Origin: Candidatus Mailhella excrementigallinarum
GTDB taxonomy: Bacteria; Desulfobacterota; Desulfovibrionia; Desulfovibrionales; Desulfovibrionaceae
Length of the DNA: 64,000 nt
Assembly (NCBI GenBank): GCA_944324075.1
Contig: CALUUZ010000004.1
Span: 62,001-126,000, forward strand
Direction of reading: 5' to 3'
A model generated the notes under the pieces. The model was not told where the DNA came from, searched no databases, and worked only from the letters and a program-made list of their open reading frames with translations. Shown here in pieces: positions 8,167 through 17,454 of this stretch; within the stretch, counting starts at the first letter, position 1; every line of letters starts with the position of its first letter. A program made the translations under genes and the position numbers.

Positions 8167-9687
8167 TCATTCGCGCCGCAGCAGGCGGTACAGTGTTGCC
8201 AGACTTACCCCGAGGCGTCTGGCAGCCTCCCGCTTGGCCCATCCCTTTCCGCATGCTTCAGGCTCCGCTTCGCACTCTTCCAGCACCCTCCGCGCATCTT
8301 CCGCGCCCCGGCGGGATGCCGTCCTGCCGTGCCGCGCCGTTCTGCCTTCCCCTGACGGCCTGGACTCGGGAACATCTTCCGCCTGCTCAAAATAGTCGGC
8401 CAGCATGGCCCAGGTTATTGCCGCGCCCTCGCAGGCATTGACCCCATACTCGATGCAGTTGCGCAGTTCTCGCACATTGCCGGGCCACGCATATTGCATG
8501 AAATGATGCATGAGATCGCCGTCCGTAGCCACCATGCGTCCTGCGTTGCGCGTGCAGCATTCCTTGAGAAAGTGCTGGGCAAGCAGGCTGATATCCTCGG
8601 GGCGTTCCCGCAGAGCGGGAACGCGGAGGGGAATAACCTTGAGCCGGTAATAAAGATCTTGGCGCATGCGACCTTCACGCACGCATTCGGCAAGGGGACG
8701 ATTGGTGGCCGCGATGATGCGCGTATCAAAACGGCGTACCGCATTCTCCCCCACCCTCCGGATGCCGCCGTCCTGCAAGGCGCGCAGCAGCTTGACCTGC
8801 ATGGCGGGAGAAAGCTCTCCGACCTCGTCCAGAAACAGGGTGCCGCCGTGCGCAGCCTCCCATAATCCTCTCCTTCCTCCTGGTGAGGCGCCGGAAAATG
8901 CGCCCCGCCCGTAGCCGAACAACTCGCTTTCCGCCAGTTGTTCCGGCAGAGCGCCGCAGTTCACGGGCACAAACGCGCCCTTGCGCCCGCTTTCCGCATG
9001 AATGGCACGGGCGGCCAGATCCTTGCCGACACCCGTTTCACCGGTGATCAGCACCGTGCTGTCCGACGCGGCTGCGCGCAGAATCTGGCGGCGCAGCTGC
9101 GCCATGGGCGCGGAATTGCCGATCAGCCCGTGAAAGCCGGGACCGGCGGAATCACGCCTCCCGGCGCTTCCCGGCGCTCCGCCAGCTTGAAACAGCAGCC
9201 CCACGAGCTGCCCGATCACGCCGAAGACCGCTTCGGCCCGTTCCAGCAGCGCACTTTTCTGAAACGTGTCAAACGCCACGATCTGCGCTGCCGCCACAAC
9301 CTGACCGGCTACGCTCAGCGGACCGGAATAGTTGGCATGATCGCGGCAGTCGGCACGCAGCGAGCAATCATGACAGGCTGCATTTTCACGCGGCGTGTGA
9401 ATCAGTACGCAGTCACGCGAAGACAAGCTGTGCGCGAGCGCCGTATCCGGAGGCACTGTCAGCCCTATGCCCGCGCTGTAGGGACCGGTGCCCGCCACAC
9501 AGACGGCTTCCTGATCGATGAGTACGATTTCCACAAAAAAAAGAGCGCCGATGCTGTCAAGCAGTTTCTGCAGCGGCCGCCAGAAGGCAATGCGCGCCGG
9601 TTCCGCCCGGCATGCCTCTCCTGAGGGATCAAGCACCCAGCGGGGCTGGATATGCCGCAGCACGGCGGAAGAAGTCACGGCAGGCAT
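8167..9687 (-). CDS. Sigma-54-dependent transcriptional activator (enhancer-binding protein)
   Basis: A 506-residue bacterial enhancer-binding protein. Residues 1-170 form a sensor domain of no family I can name, with a Cys cluster (Cys105, Cys108, Cys114 in CHDCSLRADC) that could bind metal or an Fe-S centre. The AAA+ domain (about 188-425) has Walker A GETGVGKD (216-223), the sigma-54 contact loop GAFSGA (262-267, Ser for the usual Thr) and Walker B LFLDEVGEL. The C-terminal end is a Fis-type helix-turn-helix (AARRLGVSLATLYRLL). A strong AAGGAG site precedes the ATG. It is divergent from the enoate reductase gene, whose promoter is of sigma-54 type, so it most likely controls that gene and the uptake genes beyond. 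Confidence 0.92.
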   Translation of the reverse strand: MPAVTSSAVLRHIQPRWVLDPSGEACRAEPARIAFWRPLQKLLDSIGALFFVEIVLIDQEAVCVAGTGPYSAGIGLTVPPDTALAHSLSSRDCVLIHTPRENAACHDCSLRADCRDHANYSGPLSVAGQVVAAAQIVAFDTFQKSALLERAEAVFGVIGQLVGLLFQAGGAPGSAGRRDSAGPGFHGLIGNSAPMAQLRRQILRAAASDSTVLITGETGVGKDLAARAIHAESGRKGAFVPVNCGALPEQLAESELFGYGRGAFSGASPGGRRGLWEAAHGGTLFLDEVGELSPAMQVKLLRALQDGGIRRVGENAVRRFDTRIIAATNRPLAECVREGRMRQDLYYRLKVIPLRVPALRERPEDISLLAQHFLKECCTRNAGRMVATDGDLMHHFMQYAWPGNVRELRNCIEYGVNACEGAAITWAMLADYFEQAEDVPESRPSGEGRTARHGRTASRRGAEDARRVLEECEAEPEACGKGWAKREAARRLGVSLATLYRLLRRE

Positions 9688-9713
9688 GATCGGCTCCTTT
9701 TCTCAATCTGTTT

Positions 9714-9740
9714 TTCTCAACCTATTATTGAAAATGAGAA
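9714..9740. promoter_or_regulatory. Candidate upstream activator site between the activator and reductase genes
   Basis: TTCTCA (9714-9719) and TGAGAA (9735-9740) form a perfect inverted repeat. A second TTCTCAA lies just before it at about 9700-9706. The site is about 70-95 bases upstream of the sigma-54 promoter, the usual distance for an enhancer-binding protein. Confidence 0.5.
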
Positions 9741-9809
9741 TTCGCAAGAATCAAGGCTCACGTTCCGCCACAAAAAACATAAGTTATGAATTTCAAACGA
9801 TATTATAAA

Positions 9810-9826
9810 TTGGAATGAAACTTGCT
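9810..9826 (+). promoter_or_regulatory. Sigma-54 promoter of the enoate reductase gene
   Basis: TTGGAATGAAACTTGCT matches the -24/-12 consensus (YTGGCACGRNNNTTGCW) at 15 of 17 positions, with GG and GC exactly 12 apart. It lies 65 bases upstream of the ATG at 9891 and argues against the earlier in-frame start at 9822. Confidence 0.8.
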
Positions 9827-9890
9827 TATGCAGATGCACGCACATGCCGGATCATCCGCAACATGTGAAAATCCGAAAGGGAGCAGTCTC

Positions 9891-11873
9891 ATGAAACCAT
9901 TCTACAAGGAAAAGTATCCCCACCTTTTTTCTCCAATGTTTATCGGAAAGAAAAAACTTGAGTTCAAACATCGCATACTCACCTCACCGATGGGTTCCGC
10001 AGTCGGAACCATGGATTTCCAGGGACGCATCAACGATGCCGGGGTGGACTATTATACCCAGTTCGCCCGCGGCGGTTTCGCTTCCGTCACCGTTCCCATA
10101 GAAATTCCGGCCAACGGCGGTCATGCTTTCGCCCTGAGCCTTGATGAATCCGCAGGCGGCTATGCGTTCATGCACAACATGCAGCGCTCGGTACACATGT
10201 TCCGCACCAGAACGCTGTGCGAACTCTACCATGCGGGCTGCTGCATGCTCCCCGGCCCCGGCCGCACGGTCATGAGCGCCAGCGCCTTCACCTACAACGG
10301 CCATCCTGTCAAGGAAATGGACGAAAAAGACATGGAAGACGTCGCACGGCTTTACGCGGATGCGGCATTTCTGGCCAAACGCGCCAACTTTGACGGCATC
10401 TGCCTGCATTACGGACACGGCTGGCTGATGAACAACTTTCTGTCTCCGCTGAGCAATCACAGGACTGATCAGTACGGCGGCCCGGTGGAAAACCGCGTCC
10501 GTTTCCCCAGGCGCGTCATTGAACGCGTGCGTGAAGCCATTGGCGACGATATGATTATCGAACTGCGCATGAACGGCTCCGACAGGATGGAAGGAGGAAT
10601 CACGCCGGAAGACGCAGCGCGGCAGGCGCTGCTTTTTGAGGATCTCGTGGACATGATCCATGTTTCCTGCGGCACGCGCCTTGACGCGTCCGGACGCCCC
10701 AAGATGCACCCCACCTGTTTCGTGCCTGACGCCCATAACGCCGATGCCAGCGAGGCGCTCAAAAAGGCTGGAGTCAAAGTTCCCGTGGGCGTGGTCGGCA
10801 ACGTGCATGACCCGGATCTGGCCGAGCGCCTGCTCGTCGAAGGCAAGGCGGACTATATCCTCATGGCCCGTCAGGCCATCGCCGATTCGGACTGGGTCAA
10901 CAAGGTGCGTGAAAACCGCGTCGAGGACATCCGCCCCTGCATCCGCTGCGACTACTGCATCGACGGAGGCCGGCGCGGTTCCCTGACCACAGAGGTCAAC
11001 ATCAGAAAGGACGCCACATTCGACTGCCACTGTTCCGTCAATCCGCTGTTCCGTCAGGGCGCGCACAAGCCCCGTGCGCTCCGGCCCACGTCAAAAAAGC
11101 GTGTGGCTGTCATAGGGGGGGGGATTTCCGGCATGCAGGCGGCGCTTTCCGCCGCGCAGCGCGGGCATGAAGTCGTGCTTCTGGAAAAGAGCGGCAAACT
11201 CGGCGGCCAGACGTTCTTTGCCGATCACATGTGGTTCAAGAACCGAATCAGGGCATTCCGCGAATATCTCATCACCCAGATCAAAAAATCCGGTGTGACC
11301 GTCATGATGAATGTGGAGGCCACTCCCGGCATGATCGCGGAAATGGATCCCGACGCCGTCGTCGTGGCCGTCGGCGGCAAGCCCGCGACGCCGCCTGTTC
11401 CCGGCGCGGAAAACGCCCGGCAGGCATGGGATGTCTTTGGCCGTGAAGAGGAACTCGGCAAAAAAGTCGTCATCGTCGGGGGAGGCTCCGTCGGATGCGA
11501 GCTTGCCATCCACCTTGCCGGAAAAGGGCACAGCCCCGTCATACTTGAAATGGGCGCCCACCTCGCTCCCACGGCGGAAATCAGTGAACGCATGAGCATT
11601 CTTGAATTCGTGGAAAAGAACGGCATTGCCGCACGCACATCCGCCCGCTGTCTGGAAATCACCGACAAGGGCGTCACCGTGGAAGAAAAGGACGGCAAAA
11701 ACTTTATTGAAGCGGATGACGTCATTCTCTGCACGGGAACCCTGCCCCTTGCGGAAGTGCGCGATTCCTTCCGGGATACGGCCTTTGACGTCATCAGCGT
11801 GGGCGACTGCGAAAAGGTCGGCACCATACGCACGGCTGTGGAGTCCGGCTGGAATGCAGGCGCGGTTCTGTAA
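9891..11873 (+). CDS. NADH:flavin oxidoreductase / 2,4-dienoyl-CoA reductase-like Fe-S flavoenzyme
   Basis: A 660-residue fusion of an old-yellow-enzyme FMN barrel (residues 1-345), a 4Fe-4S segment and a two-nucleotide-binding FAD/NAD domain, as in FadH, BaiCD and trimethylamine dehydrogenase. The barrel shows the LHYGHGWLMNNFLSPLSNHR active-site region. The Fe-S cysteines are Cys350, Cys353 and Cys356 (CIRCDYC) and Cys379 or Cys381, with an insertion before the last that is longer than in FadH. Dinucleotide motifs are IGGGISG (about 408) and VGGGSVG (about 528). It would reduce an activated C=C bond of an unknown substrate with NAD(P)H. The first gene of a sigma-54 controlled unit, it is probably linked to the TRAP transporter downstream. 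Confidence 0.85.
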   Translation: MKPFYKEKYPHLFSPMFIGKKKLEFKHRILTSPMGSAVGTMDFQGRINDAGVDYYTQFARGGFASVTVPIEIPANGGHAFALSLDESAGGYAFMHNMQRSVHMFRTRTLCELYHAGCCMLPGPGRTVMSASAFTYNGHPVKEMDEKDMEDVARLYADAAFLAKRANFDGICLHYGHGWLMNNFLSPLSNHRTDQYGGPVENRVRFPRRVIERVREAIGDDMIIELRMNGSDRMEGGITPEDAARQALLFEDLVDMIHVSCGTRLDASGRPKMHPTCFVPDAHNADASEALKKAGVKVPVGVVGNVHDPDLAERLLVEGKADYILMARQAIADSDWVNKVRENRVEDIRPCIRCDYCIDGGRRGSLTTEVNIRKDATFDCHCSVNPLFRQGAHKPRALRPTSKKRVAVIGGGISGMQAALSAAQRGHEVVLLEKSGKLGGQTFFADHMWFKNRIRAFREYLITQIKKSGVTVMMNVEATPGMIAEMDPDAVVVAVGGKPATPPVPGAENARQAWDVFGREEELGKKVVIVGGGSVGCELAIHLAGKGHSPVILEMGAHLAPTAEISERMSILEFVEKNGIAARTSARCLEITDKGVTVEEKDGKNFIEADDVILCTGTLPLAEVRDSFRDTAFDVISVGDCEKVGTIRTAVESGWNAGAVL

Positions 11874-11906
11874 TCCGCAGTCCGGCGACATCATGAAGTC
11901 ATGCAT

Positions 11907-12168
11907 TAAAAATTGGCTCTGTCCCAGAACCGTGTTGGTAGCGTTGCGCGGGGCATATGGTTTTGCCCCGGCACAGGCGGCAATACTCATTGCCGCAAAG
12001 ACAGCCCGTGTTCCACACGGACAAAGGCGTCATGCATCCATGGCCGGCTCGCTTGCGCCTTCTGGCGGCAAAGCCGCCCGAAGGCTCCGCTCCATACGCC
12101 GCTGACGCGGCGTGCCTCCGGCGGTCAAGGTTATGTTCAACACTATTCTGCAACAAAGCCTAAAAATT
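11907..12168. mobile_element. Family B: IS6-like MITE, copy 1, with 8-bp target duplication
   Basis: A 246-bp non-coding insertion (11915-12160) flanked by exact 8-bp repeats TAAAAATT (11907-11914 and 12161-12168). Its ends are imperfect inverted repeats: GGCTCTGTCCCAGAA on the left, and on the right the complement of GGCTTTGTTGCAGAA. The sequence GGCTCTGTTGCA and an 8-bp duplication are both marks of IS6-family elements. No transposase is present, so movement would need an enzyme supplied elsewhere. It separates the enoate reductase from the TRAP genes. Confidence 0.85.
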
Positions 12169-12196
12169 TGACAATTCTTCACTTTCAGGAGGTCTT

Positions 12197-13213
12197 ATGA
12201 ACATCCTCTCCCTGTCGCGCGTTCTCGCCGCCGCCGCTCTTCTGGCTCTTCTTGCGGCTCCCGCCGTCCAGGCAAAACAGATCATGCGCGTCGCCCACGG
12301 CGGCCCGGATTCATCGGAATATGCCGTGGCATACATAAAGTTCGCCGAATTCGTCAAAGAGAAAACCGGGGGCGAAGTGGAAGTGAAGCGCTTCGGCAAC
12401 AATGTGCTCGGCAACGATCGCGCCGTCACGGAAATGTGCCAGGAAGGCTCGCTGGACTTTGCCAATATCGGTCAGTCCCAGCTCAACATGTTCATTCCGA
12501 CCGTGGTTGCCATGGACTTTCCCTTTATTGCCGATGCTTCCAAAAACGAACAGTTTCTGGAAGCCTTCAATTATAAAACCGGCCCCCTCTACAAGTATCT
12601 TGACGAAAAACTGAACAGGATCGGCCTCAAGCTGATCATGACCATCGACTCCGGCTTCCGCAGCTACGCATTCTCCAAACAGCGGGAAATCTCCGATCTC
12701 GCCAGCCTCAAGGGGCTCAAGGTCCGCACCACCATGTCCCCGGTGGAAATGGCTTTCGTAAATGCCGTGGGCATGAATCCCTGTCCGCTGAGCATGAGCG
12801 AGACCTACGCCGCCCTTCAGCAGGGAACCGTGGACGGCGAGCTTATCAACTACACCACAATCAAGGCCATGAGCCGCGCCGAAGTGGAAAAGAGCATCTA
12901 TCTTTCCCGGCACAATCAGGCCCGCATGTTCGCCGTCATGAACAAGGCCAAATTCGACGCGCTCTCCCCGGAAATGCAGGAGATCATTCTTTCCGCAGGC
13001 GATGAAGCTCAGCGCATAGAGTGGCATAATGTTCAGAAGATGGAAGATGAAGGCCTCCGGTACTGCCGGGAGAACGGCTTCAACATCGTCGAACCTTCCG
13101 CGGACGATATGGCGAAGCTCAGGGAGCTGTGCGCTTCCATTCCCGATGACTTCGTGAAAAAGGGCGAAATTGATCCTGTCTTCCTCCAGCTTATGCGGGA
13201 CGCCCAGAAGTAG
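12197..13213 (+). CDS. TRAP transporter solute-binding protein (DctP family)
   Basis: A 338-residue periplasmic binding protein. Residues 1-26 form a Sec signal peptide (VLAAAALLALLAAPAVQA then KQ). The mature part has the DctP fold, with LASLKGLKVRTTMSPVEM near residue 170 including the conserved Arg that binds the ligand's carboxylate. A strong AGGAGG precedes the ATG. It feeds the membrane protein encoded at 13491. The substrate is probably an organic acid, perhaps that of the enoate reductase; sequence alone does not tell. Confidence 0.9.
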   Translation: MNILSLSRVLAAAALLALLAAPAVQAKQIMRVAHGGPDSSEYAVAYIKFAEFVKEKTGGEVEVKRFGNNVLGNDRAVTEMCQEGSLDFANIGQSQLNMFIPTVVAMDFPFIADASKNEQFLEAFNYKTGPLYKYLDEKLNRIGLKLIMTIDSGFRSYAFSKQREISDLASLKGLKVRTTMSPVEMAFVNAVGMNPCPLSMSETYAALQQGTVDGELINYTTIKAMSRAEVEKSIYLSRHNQARMFAVMNKAKFDALSPEMQEIILSAGDEAQRIEWHNVQKMEDEGLRYCRENGFNIVEPSADDMAKLRELCASIPDDFVKKGEIDPVFLQLMRDAQK

Positions 13214-13293
13214 TCCCCGTCCGCAGGCGGGAATGCCCTCGGGAGGGCAGAGGGCGTTCCCGCGCGCAGTCCGATGCCGTTTCAGCCTTTCAG

Positions 13294-13478
13294 CATGTTT
13301 CTGTGCGCAGCCGCCCCCCCATATCGCCTGCCGAGTCCGCAGCCGACAAACAGGGGGTGTGCGGCTCCCCTTCATGGGGAGTGGGGCTGGAAAAAACGAT
13401 TTCACCGGCCTTCCCGTCCCGGCAGGGACGCTTTCTCCTGCGGGGAGAGTTTTCAAACCATAAATGAATTTTTGATGA
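13294..13478 (+). repeat. Family C repeat, degenerate copy
   Basis: Shares with the copies at 18827 and 29424 the GTTTC start, the CCGCAGCCGACAAACAGGGGG block, ACGATTTCACCGGC, the GGGGAGAG block and the end CAAACCATAAATGAATTTTTGATGA. It lies between the TRAP binding-protein and permease genes and ends within 13 bases of the permease start. Confidence 0.65.
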
Positions 13479-13490
13479 GGAGACGTGTCA

Positions 13491-15347
13491 ATGTCCCAAA
13501 CCACCCCTCATAACATTTTGCACTGGATTGACGAGAACTTCGAGAAGCCGGTCATCGTCATATGTCTGCTTGTCGCGCTTATTCTCATCCCCTATCAGGT
13601 TTTCACCAGATATATTCTCGGCACATGGCTCCAGTTCAATGTTGATACGTCAATGGTGGAAGAACTCTCCCTCTTCTGCTTCATTACCGCCATCTATTTC
13701 GGAGCCTCACTGAGCATCAGGCGGCGCAAGTCGCTCCGCATGACGGCCATCATGGAACTTGTGCCGGAACGCTGGAAAAATCTCGTGCTCATGTTCAACA
13801 ACTGCGCCTTTCTGGTGCTGACCGGCCTCATCGCCTTTCTGTCCACGGACATGATGGAAGCCCAGATCCGCCTGCCGCAGGTCACGCCGACGTTGAGAAT
13901 GCCCTATCTCGTGCATTATACCGTGCTGTTCGTCGGCTTTCTGCTGATGAGCATCCGTCTTGTGCAGGATCTGTACAAGCTGACACGCGAGTCCGGTTTC
14001 GGGCAGCTCCTCGCCGCTGCCGCGGCAACGGCGCTCATGGCCGCGCCCATAGTCATGCGCGCCGAGATCGGCGTCACCTTCATTCTGGTAACAGTTCTGG
14101 CCGTCTGCATGATTTTCGGCGTCCCCATCGCGGCGGCTCTCGGGCTTGCCGGAGCAGGCGCCATTTATTCCACGGGCTATCTGTCTCTGAATGTTGCGGC
14201 GCAGCAAAGCTTCACCTCTCTGGATTCCTTCCCCATGCTGGCCATATTCTTCTTCATCGCCGCAGGGGTATTCATGGGCAGGGGAGGCCTCTCGGCCGAT
14301 CTCTTCAACCTTGCCGACAAGCTCATGGGTGGGCGCACCGGCGGGCTTGCCCTGACCACCATTGTGGCATGCACGCTTTTCGGCGCAATTTCCGGTTCCG
14401 CTCTGGCCACTGTGGCCGCCATCGGCATGATTGTCGTGCCTTCCATGGTGGAACGCGGATATTCCCGCCCCTTTGCCGGAGCTCTTATTGCCTGCGCGGG
14501 CACCATCGGCGCCATGATCCCCCCAAGCAATCCCTTTGTCCTGTACGGCATCATCACCAATGTTTCCATAGGCAAGCTGTTCATGGGCGGCATCGTGCCC
14601 GGTCTCCTCACCGCTCTGCTGCTGATGATTGTCGCATGGTGGATATCCAGGAAAAACGGCTGGGGAGGAAAGGCGGAACGGCATACATGGAGTGAGGTGT
14701 TCGCCTGCATATGGCGCGCCAAATGGGCGCTTATGGTTCCCGTCATCATCCTCGGCGGAATTTACGGCGGCATCATGACCGCCACGGAAGCCTCCGCCGT
14801 TGCAGCCCTGTACGGGCTCTTTGTTGGAATTTTCGTTCTCAGGGGCATCGACCGTCACAATATTGTGGAAATCATCGTGGAATGTGTGGTCATGTGCGCC
14901 GCCGTCATGCTCATTGTGGCAATGGCGCATATCTTCGGTTACGTCATGGCCATCGAGCAGATTCCTGATCATTTTGCCCGGATGATCCTCGGCTTTACCT
15001 CCGACCGGGTGACCATGCTGCTGATGGTCAATGTTTTCCTGCTCATCGTGGGCGCACTGATGGATCCCATCGTGGCAACCATCATTCTGGCTCCCATTCT
15101 TGTTCCGGTCATGCAGCAGGTGGGAGTCAGCCCGCTGCATTTCGGGATTATCCTGACCTGCAACCTGTGCGTGGGGTTCGTCACGCCTCCCATCGGCTGC
15201 TGTCTCTATGCGGCCAGTTCCATTGCCGAAGAGCGATCCGAACTCATCGCCCGCGCCGCCATTCCCTTTCTCGTCGCCATGCTGGTCATGCTGCTGATCA
15301 TATCTTTCGTGCCGGATCTGACGCTGTATCTGACCCGCTTTGTCTGA
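13491..15347 (+). CDS. TRAP transporter fused permease (DctQ-DctM)
   Basis: A 618-residue inner-membrane protein joining the small DctQ subunit (residues 1-175, four helices) with the large DctM subunit (about 185-618, some 12 helices). The DctM part shows the family's SMVERGYSRPFAGAL-like and GAMIPPSNPFVLYG segments. It uses the Na+ gradient to import the solute delivered by the binding protein encoded upstream. ATG at 13491 is preferred over a GTG six bases earlier because GAGGAG is better spaced for it. The fusion is known in the TRAP family but is less common than separate subunits. Confidence 0.9.
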   Translation: MSQTTPHNILHWIDENFEKPVIVICLLVALILIPYQVFTRYILGTWLQFNVDTSMVEELSLFCFITAIYFGASLSIRRRKSLRMTAIMELVPERWKNLVLMFNNCAFLVLTGLIAFLSTDMMEAQIRLPQVTPTLRMPYLVHYTVLFVGFLLMSIRLVQDLYKLTRESGFGQLLAAAAATALMAAPIVMRAEIGVTFILVTVLAVCMIFGVPIAAALGLAGAGAIYSTGYLSLNVAAQQSFTSLDSFPMLAIFFFIAAGVFMGRGGLSADLFNLADKLMGGRTGGLALTTIVACTLFGAISGSALATVAAIGMIVVPSMVERGYSRPFAGALIACAGTIGAMIPPSNPFVLYGIITNVSIGKLFMGGIVPGLLTALLLMIVAWWISRKNGWGGKAERHTWSEVFACIWRAKWALMVPVIILGGIYGGIMTATEASAVAALYGLFVGIFVLRGIDRHNIVEIIVECVVMCAAVMLIVAMAHIFGYVMAIEQIPDHFARMILGFTSDRVTMLLMVNVFLLIVGALMDPIVATIILAPILVPVMQQVGVSPLHFGIILTCNLCVGFVTPPIGCCLYAASSIAEERSELIARAAIPFLVAMLVMLLIISFVPDLTLYLTRFV

Positions 15348-15403
15348 TGCGCCTTGCGAGTGAAAATATCGGCCTCCCCGTACCCCAAAAACGGAGAAAA
15401 CAC

Positions 15404-16852
15404 ATGTTCGCCAATCTGGAAACCGGAAACAGCACGGGATATTATATCCACAGCCTGATCTGCGTCGTTCTGATGTTCGGCCTCGGACACCTTCCTGCCC
15501 CCTCGCCCATCACGCCCACCGGCATGCACGTCGTCGGCATTTTCATCGGCATGATTTACGGCTGGCTCACCGTGGGCATGACCTGGCCGAGCATCCTCGG
15601 CATCACGGCCCTCGGGTTCAGCGGCCGGATGACCGTGGTTCAGGCGTTCCAGAGCGGATTCGGAAACAATACCATCCTGCTCATCTTCTTCATGTTCATC
15701 ATCACCGGCGTGCTGGACACTTCAGGCGTCGCCAGGTATGTAGCCAACCGTCTTGTCTCCTTCAGGTTCTCGCGCGGCCGCCCCTGGGTATTGAGCTTCC
15801 TCATTCTGTTCAGCATGTTCGTGCTGTCTTCCATGATTTCCATCACCGCCGCCATCATGGTGGTCTGGACCATGTTCTACGGCATATGCGAAGTATTCGG
15901 CTTCAAAAAGGGCGACAAGTGGCCCATGCTCATGCTTGCGGGCATCGCCTTCTCCGGAAGCATGGCCTATCAGCTTTTTCCCTTCAAATCCCTGCCGCTT
16001 ATTGTCCTTGACAGTTACCGGGAACTTTCCGGCGGGCAGGAAATCAACTTTTTCAAGTACTTCATCTGGATGTTCGTCACGGACTGGCTGGTCATCCTCG
16101 GCTATCTGCTGGTTATGCGCTTTATCTTCAAACCTGACGTTTCCCTCATCGAGCAGGCCGACACCTCTCTGGACAATACGGAAAAGCTGACCCCCTATCA
16201 GGGCTTCATCCTTGTCTACTTCGGCATATATGTGCTGCTCATGCTCATTCCGAGCATTCTGCCCGGAAGCTGGAGCATAACCGGGGTTCTCAGGGCGGTG
16301 AACAATACAGGAATCTCCGCGTTTGCCGTTATTTTCCTTGTGTTCCTCAATTTCAGGGACGGTACGCCGATTAATGACATGGTCAAAAAGGTAAACTGGA
16401 ACCTCATCTTCCTGCTGGTCGGCGCGCTGACCATTTCGTCGGCTCTGGCGGATCCCCAGCTCGGCGTCCGGGCCTTCATTTCCGAAGTGATGACCCCCGT
16501 TCTGAGCGGACAGAGCTTCTGGATATTCGCGTTCCTTCTGCTGCTGGCGGCCTGCATCATCACAAATTTCTGCAACAATCTCGCCACGGTAGCAATTTTC
16601 ACGCCTATCGCGTACAATCTGGCCGAAGTGTATGGCGGAGATGTGAATATCAAGGCTCTCATGGTCGTGCTGATCACCATCTGTTCCATGGCCATGGCCA
16701 CCCCCGCAGGCTCCACGCCCGGCGCGCTTGTCTATGGCAACAAGGAGTGGATTCCCGGCAATTATCCCCTGATACTCGGCATCATATGCGTTGTCATTGA
16801 CTTTGTGGTGATCTACGCAATCGGCCTGCCCTTCGCCAATATGCTCTTCTGA
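15404..16852 (+). CDS. DASS (SLC13)-type anion:sodium symporter
   Basis: A 482-residue inner-membrane protein with about 12 helices and the layout of the divalent-anion:sodium symporter family (CitT/SdcS-like). Visible are an N-terminal PITPTGMHVVGIFIG stretch, the first substrate/Na+ region near GFGNNTILLIFFMF, and the second near TNFCNNLATVAIF. The start at 15404 follows ACGGAGAAAACAC. It begins 56 bases after the TRAP permease, so it may be in the same unit or start the next one with the hydrolase at 16951. It probably carries a di- or tricarboxylate or a related anion. Confidence 0.8.
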   Translation: MFANLETGNSTGYYIHSLICVVLMFGLGHLPAPSPITPTGMHVVGIFIGMIYGWLTVGMTWPSILGITALGFSGRMTVVQAFQSGFGNNTILLIFFMFIITGVLDTSGVARYVANRLVSFRFSRGRPWVLSFLILFSMFVLSSMISITAAIMVVWTMFYGICEVFGFKKGDKWPMLMLAGIAFSGSMAYQLFPFKSLPLIVLDSYRELSGGQEINFFKYFIWMFVTDWLVILGYLLVMRFIFKPDVSLIEQADTSLDNTEKLTPYQGFILVYFGIYVLLMLIPSILPGSWSITGVLRAVNNTGISAFAVIFLVFLNFRDGTPINDMVKKVNWNLIFLLVGALTISSALADPQLGVRAFISEVMTPVLSGQSFWIFAFLLLLAACIITNFCNNLATVAIFTPIAYNLAEVYGGDVNIKALMVVLITICSMAMATPAGSTPGALVYGNKEWIPGNYPLILGIICVVIDFVVIYAIGLPFANMLF

Positions 16853-16950
16853 AGAACTGCAGCGGACCGCAACTCCAGCCGGAAAAACAAAAGCATCCCC
16901 TGTCAACCCCATATACAACAACTCTCATTCCAAACATAAGGAGCCATCAC

Positions 16951-17454
16951 ATGCCCATCGTCAACAAGGGAAAAGATCACGGCCCTGTCTGCGACATGAT
17001 GCGCGAAGCCTTCGGCCACCGCGCCGCCTGGCTTTATCTGCTGCTGGACGAAGCGAAAAAACGCGGACATGACGTGGAAGAATTTGCCCGTCCCGCCATC
17101 CGGCGCATGGGACACATACACGGAGGCCAGCGATTCAGCGAGGAAGCGCGGCATGACCTCAGACTTTTCGCCAGGGAGTTCGCTACAGAAATCCCCATGC
17201 AGCTCTTCGACATGGAAATCGTGGAAAGCACGGCGGAACGCTTTGTGGTGGATTTCCATTTCTGCCCGCTTCTGGCCGCATGGCAGAACCTGACTTCCGA
17301 TGAAAAGGAACTGGCCGAAGTATGCGACATCGCCATGGACGGGGATCGCGGCATTGCCGATACCCTTCCCGATTACGAATTCACGCTGGAATCCACCATT
17401 GCGGGAGGAGACAAGGTCTGCCGCCTGGCTTTCAGCAAAAAGGAGTCCGCATGA
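16951..17454 (+). CDS. L-2-amino-thiazoline-4-carboxylate hydrolase family protein
   Basis: A 167-residue protein that I place in the ATC hydrolase family (PF14196) from the pattern FHFCPLLAAWQNL followed by EVCDIAMDGDRGIA. Named members open the thiazoline ring of ATC on the route to L-cysteine, but most relatives are uncharacterised. A well-spaced AAGGAG precedes the ATG. Its stop overlaps the start of the cysteine desulfidase gene (ATGA), which is strong evidence of a joint role in cysteine or thiazoline breakdown. The enzymatic assignment rests on family resemblance and this coupling. Confidence 0.7.
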   Translation: MPIVNKGKDHGPVCDMMREAFGHRAAWLYLLLDEAKKRGHDVEEFARPAIRRMGHIHGGQRFSEEARHDLRLFAREFATEIPMQLFDMEIVESTAERFVVDFHFCPLLAAWQNLTSDEKELAEVCDIAMDGDRGIADTLPDYEFTLESTIAGGDKVCRLAFSKKESA

